NCBI GenBank assembly: GCA_964545855.1
Contig: CAZJHD010000024.1
Coordinates: 1 to 64,000, forward strand
Length of the DNA stretch: 64,000 nt
From: CAZJHD01 sp964545855
GTDB taxonomy: Bacteria > Planctomycetota > UBA1135 > JACQFD01
Direction of reading: 5' to 3'
Under the pieces are notes generated by a model. It saw nothing but the letters and a program-made list of their open reading frames with translations. It was not told the origin of the DNA and ran no database searches. The stretch's first letter is position 1; each line of letters opens with the position of its first letter. Positions 60,683-64,000 of this stretch are shown piece by piece. The translations under genes and the position numbers were made by a program.

Positions 60683-63600
60683 GCAGCCCGGACCTCGCCG
60701 AGGATGCGAGCCGCGGGGATCTCCAAGACCTCCTCGCCGAGTGCATCGCGCGCGCCGAGCGCGACGGAGAGTCGGGGATCGAGACCTTCCTCGCCGCGCA
60801 CCCAGAGCAGGCCGACGCACTCCGCTTGCGGCTGCGGGCGCTCCGCGCATCGGGACTCTTCTTCCCACCGCCCGGCGACCTCGGTGATGGATCGGGCCGC
60901 TCCCTCGGCGACTTCCGCCTCCTTCGCAAGCTCGGCGAAGGAGGCATGGGGGTCGTCTACCTCGCGGAGCAGAAATCCCTCGGGCGGCGCGTGGCCTTGA
61001 AGCTCGTGCGCCAGGGGCAGCTCCTCTTCGAGGGCGCCCGCGAGCGCTTCCACCGCGAAGTCGAGGCCGTCGCGCGGCTGCAGCATCCGGGGATCGTCCC
61101 GGTGCACCTCGTCGGCGAGGCCGACGGGCTCCCCTACTTCGCGATGGAGCACGTGCCGGGATGCACGCTCGCCGACGCGTTGCGCGACCTGCAGGGGCGC
61201 GAGCCGAAGTCGCTCCGAGGCCGCGACCTCGCCGACGCGATCGCGCGTCGCGCTCCGGACGCCGCCGACGCCGCGCCGCATGCCGCGTCGAGCTTCGCTT
61301 TCGAAGGGAGCTGGACGGAGACCTGCCTCCGCCTCGTCGAGCAGGCGGCCGACGCTCTCGACCACGCGCACCGCCGCGGCGTGCTCCACCGCGACGTGAA
61401 GCCGTCGAACCTGATGGTGACGCCGGCCGGGCGCGTGATGCTCCTCGACTTCGGCCTCGCGGCAACGGATGGCGGTCAGCGCGTCACGCGCACGGGTGCG
61501 CAGCTCGGCTCGCTCCCCTACCTCGCCCCGGAGCAGGTGCGGGGCGAAGCGTCGTCCCTCGACGCGCGCACCGACGTCTACGGCCTCGGCGTCACGCTGT
61601 ACGAAGCGCTCACGCTGCGGCTCCCCTACGAGGCGGACAGCGCGGCTGCCACGATGCAGCGCATTCAGGAAGCACGGGCACGCGCCGTCCGCGCGGTGAA
61701 CCCAGCAGTTCCGTGGGACGCGGAGACGGTGTGCCTCACGGCCATGCATCGCGACCGCGCGAAGCGCTACGCGACGGCGGCCGACCTCGCGCGCGATGCG
61801 CGCAACGTGCTCGAGCAGCGACCCATCGAGGCACGCCGGCCGAGCGTCGCGTACCGCGCGCGTCGCTGGATCCAGCGGCACCCGGCGGGCACGGCGGCGC
61901 TCGCCCTCGCGGCGCTCGTCGTCGTCGGAGGCCCCGTCGGCTACGGCGTCGTCGAGCACGACAAGCGCGTGGCGCTGGAGGCGTCCTTCCGCCGCTCCGA
62001 GGGCCTGCGGCTCACGGCCGTCGCGGAGCGAATGCTCTCGTCGGATCCGACGCTCGCGCTGCTCCTCGCGATCGAGGGCGCGGAGAGGCACGACGGCTTC
62101 GAGGCGCGGAGCGCGCTGCTCGCGGCCCTGCATGCGTGCCGCGAGATCCGGACGATCGATGCGCACGCCGGGGGCGTCCAGCGCATCGCGTTCTCTCCCG
62201 ATGGCGTGCTGCTCGCTTCGGCGGGCGGCGACTGCGACGTGCGGCTCTGGGACGTGGCTTCAGGCGAGGCTCGAGGCGAGCGGATCGGACACACCCGCGG
62301 CATCGCGACGATCGAATTCTCGCCCGGCGGAGATCGCGTCCTGACGGCGTCCGACGATCGCACGGCGAGGATCTGGCCGGTGCACGACGGAGCCGCGGTC
62401 ACCGTCCTGCGGGGCCACCGAGACGGCGTCACTTCGGCGCGATTCGATCCGTCGGGCGCGCGCGTCGTGACGGCTTCCACCGACGGCGACGCGCGGCTCT
62501 TCGACACGGCGACGGGCAGCCTTCTCCGGGTGCTGCCGGGCGACTCCTCGGCGCTCGTCGACGCGCGCTTCGATGCCGCGGGCCGGCGGATCGCGACGGC
62601 CTCCACTGGAGGCACGGTGCGGCTCTGGGACCCGGAGAGCGGGAACGAGGTCGCACGCGTCGATCACGGAGACACGCTCGTCTGCGTGCGCTTCGACGCC
62701 GCCGGCGACCGGCTCCTCACGGCAGGGCGCGACGGAGCGGCGTGTCTCTGGTCGAGTTCCACGGGGGAGAGTCTCCTCCGGTTGACCGCGAACGGAGAAC
62801 GTCTCCAACTGGCGGAGATCGATCCCGGAGGCGATCGCGTGCTCACGGTCGCGCAGGACCTGCGTGTCCTCCTTTGGGACGCGCACAGCGGCGCGCTCCT
62901 GGCGGAGCGGCGAGATCACGAGCGAACCGTGCAGGGCGCCGCCTGGAGCCGCGATGGACGGCAAGTCGTCACGTGGTCGAGCGACCGCACGGCGGAGATC
63001 CTCCGCGCCGACCTCCGCTCGGCCGTCGCGACGCTTCCCAGCAGCGAGGAGGGCGTGTCGTTCGCCGCCTTCCATCCGAGCGGCGCGCTCGTCGCGACGG
63101 CGGGCGCCCGCATCCATCTCTGGCGCGCCGCGAGCACCTCCGAGCTCGCTCCGCGCGACCTCTTCGGCGTGCGCGGGGTGCAGGTGGCGTCCAACTCCGA
63201 CGGGTCGCGCATCGGTCTCGCGGGACGCGACGGCGTCGCGCGCGTCTGGAGCCCAACGACCGGCGCAGTGGAGCGGACGCTCGTCTACCCCTCGAAGCCG
63301 ATCTACCACATCGCCTTCAGCGACGACGGACACTGGATCGCCGTGTGCGGCGTCGACGGAACCGCGAGGATCTGGGGCCGCGAGGGCGAAGACGCCGTCG
63401 CGCTCGTCTCCGGACATCGGGGAGTCGTGCGCTGGGCCTGCTTCACGCCCGACGCCACGAGGCTCGTCACCTGCGGCGACGATCGGACCGTGCGCGTGTG
63501 GGACTGGCGCCGTGAGGAGTGCGTCGCCGTGCTCGAGGGGGCCGAGGATCGCGTCGGCAGGCTCGACGTGTCGCCCGACGGGCGGCGCGTCGTCGCGGCG

Positions 63601-64000
63601 AGCAACGATTCGGTCACGCGCGTCTGGGATCTTGCGACCGGCGAGCGCGTCGCGACGCTCGTGGGGCACGAGGCCCGCCTTCTCTCGGCGCACTTCGCCG
63701 ACGAGGGCCGGAAGATCGTCACGAGCTCCTACGACGACACCGCGCGCCTCTGGGACGCGGCGACCGGTGCACCTCTCGCCTCCATCGAGACTCCCGGCAA
63801 CGACGTCTTCGACGCGCGCCTCTCTCCCGACGGCCGGTGGCTCGTGACGTCGCAGGACGACGGCACGGTCCGGCTCTGGGACGTGGCGACCCGCACGGAG
63901 GTGGCGCGCGACGCCGGCTACGCCGACCTCGTGACCTCCGTCACCTTCGACCCTTCGAGCCGCTGGATCACGGCCGTGGCTCTCGACGGGTCGACGCGCC
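60679..64000 (+). CDS. Ser/Thr protein kinase with WD40 propeller (runs off the end)
   Basis: At least 1107 residues; no stop before the window end. ATG 60679 has GAGGAGG six bases upstream. The kinase domain has the glycine loop LGEGGMGVV (85-93), Lys108, HRDVKPSN (Asp239) and DFG (Asp257), so it should be active. A membrane helix lies near residues 405-430. From about residue 494 WD40 repeats such as FSPDGVLLASAGGDCDVRLWD follow, about 14 before the end. Acidic N-terminus (DLLAECIARAERDGESGIETFLAAHPEQADAL) is typical of Planctomycetota kinases partnered with ECF sigma factors. Likely a sensor kinase; substrate unknown. Confidence 0.9.
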   Translation, partial: MSSPDLAEDASRGDLQDLLAECIARAERDGESGIETFLAAHPEQADALRLRLRALRASGLFFPPPGDLGDGSGRSLGDFRLLRKLGEGGMGVVYLAEQKSLGRRVALKLVRQGQLLFEGARERFHREVEAVARLQHPGIVPVHLVGEADGLPYFAMEHVPGCTLADALRDLQGREPKSLRGRDLADAIARRAPDAADAAPHAASSFAFEGSWTETCLRLVEQAADALDHAHRRGVLHRDVKPSNLMVTPAGRVMLLDFGLAATDGGQRVTRTGAQLGSLPYLAPEQVRGEASSLDARTDVYGLGVTLYEALTLRLPYEADSAAATMQRIQEARARAVRAVNPAVPWDAETVCLTAMHRDRAKRYATAADLARDARNVLEQRPIEARRPSVAYRARRWIQRHPAGTAALALAALVVVGGPVGYGVVEHDKRVALEASFRRSEGLRLTAVAERMLSSDPTLALLLAIEGAERHDGFEARSALLAALHACREIRTIDAHAGGVQRIAFSPDGVLLASAGGDCDVRLWDVASGEARGERIGHTRGIATIEFSPGGDRVLTASDDRTARIWPVHDGAAVTVLRGHRDGVTSARFDPSGARVVTASTDGDARLFDTATGSLLRVLPGDSSALVDARFDAAGRRIATASTGGTVRLWDPESGNEVARVDHGDTLVCVRFDAAGDRLLTAGRDGAACLWSSSTGESLLRLTANGERLQLAEIDPGGDRVLTVAQDLRVLLWDAHSGALLAERRDHERTVQGAAWSRDGRQVVTWSSDRTAEILRADLRSAVATLPSSEEGVSFAAFHPSGALVATAGARIHLWRAASTSELAPRDLFGVRGVQVASNSDGSRIGLAGRDGVARVWSPTTGAVERTLVYPSKPIYHIAFSDDGHWIAVCGVDGTARIWGREGEDAVALVSGHRGVVRWACFTPDATRLVTCGDDRTVRVWDWRREECVAVLEGAEDRVGRLDVSPDGRRVVAASNDSVTRVWDLATGERVATLVGHEARLLSAHFADEGRKIVTSSYDDTARLWDAATGAPLASIETPGNDVFDARLSPDGRWLVTSQDDGTVRLWDVATRTEVARDAGYADLVTSVTFDPSSRWITAVALDGSTR

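Noticed and set aside
57448..62166. Very long minus-strand open frame
   Set aside because: It covers the hydrolase and kinase in other frames and shows no family match; it is a GC-bias artefact.
1..64000. RNA genes, CRISPR arrays, insertion sequences, att sites
   Set aside because: I looked for tRNA-like cloverleafs, direct-repeat/spacer runs and transposase signatures and saw none I could support; a proper covariance-model search could still find small RNAs.

Overview
The window is very GC-rich DNA packed with genes on both strands. Gene content points to a Planctomycetota-like bacterium. The signs are large secreted FG-GAP/VCBS proteins sharing a C-terminal domain, Hanks-type kinases fused to beta-propellers, an ECF sigma factor of the kind usually paired with such kinases, and prenyltransferase-repeat and CIA30-family proteins. 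The lineage call is inference from gene content; there is no rRNA. I saw no tRNA, CRISPR array, phage or transposase gene. No gene-free stretch exceeds 300 bases; the longest (7076-7360, 11077-11320, 40438-40659, 26504-26711) look like ordinary promoter or spacer DNA.

Region by region. 57-4531 (minus): an ABC exporter ATPase coupled to a permease fused to an M1 peptidase. 4694-8638: two divergent secreted repeat proteins. 8670-11076 (minus): an overlapping MocA-like / XdhC-like / PlsC-like operon. 11321-15021: a HEAT-like protein, then a minus-strand operon of flippase-DinB fusion, methyltransferase and lipoprotein. 15175-17629: MltA and an outer-membrane barrel. 17647-19245 (minus): hydratase, zeta-like P-loop kinase and a small basic partner. 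19395-23845: a B12-binding radical SAM protein, a three-gene CIA30 operon and a Tat-exported ankyrin protein. 23864-28325 (minus): a VCBS protein and a second B12-binding radical SAM protein. 28518-35536 (minus): an eight-gene operon combining a Dabb protein, a Tm-1-like UPF0261 protein and a complete sugar/polyol-type ABC importer with two ATPases. 35682-40437: envelope proteins, MutM-like glycosylase and DUF1801. 40660-43326: a kinase with a TolB-like propeller. 43485-47540: tandem 663-residue paralogues with nearly identical ends. 47580-56499: an aspartic protease, a truncated FG-GAP gene and three secreted proteins. 56558-64000: an AAA/DUF4143 ATPase behind a 36-bp palindrome, an ECF sigma factor, an alpha/beta hydrolase and a WD40 kinase running off the end.

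Most operons here are chained by 4-base ATGA or GTGA stop/start overlaps, which settle many start codons. Threaded between genes is a family of palindromic repeats with the core GGGGTCTGACCCC and CCCGGG flanks. In two copies the outer arms differ in sequence yet stay self-complementary, and another, paired copy sits at the breakpoint of the truncated FG-GAP gene.

The strongest candidates for something new are this repeat family, the near-perfect palindrome at the start of the DUF4143 gene, the flippase-DinB fusion, the Dabb/UPF0261-led importer, the leader shared by the ECF sigma and kinase genes, and the small-lipoprotein/CIA30/thioredoxin-like operon.
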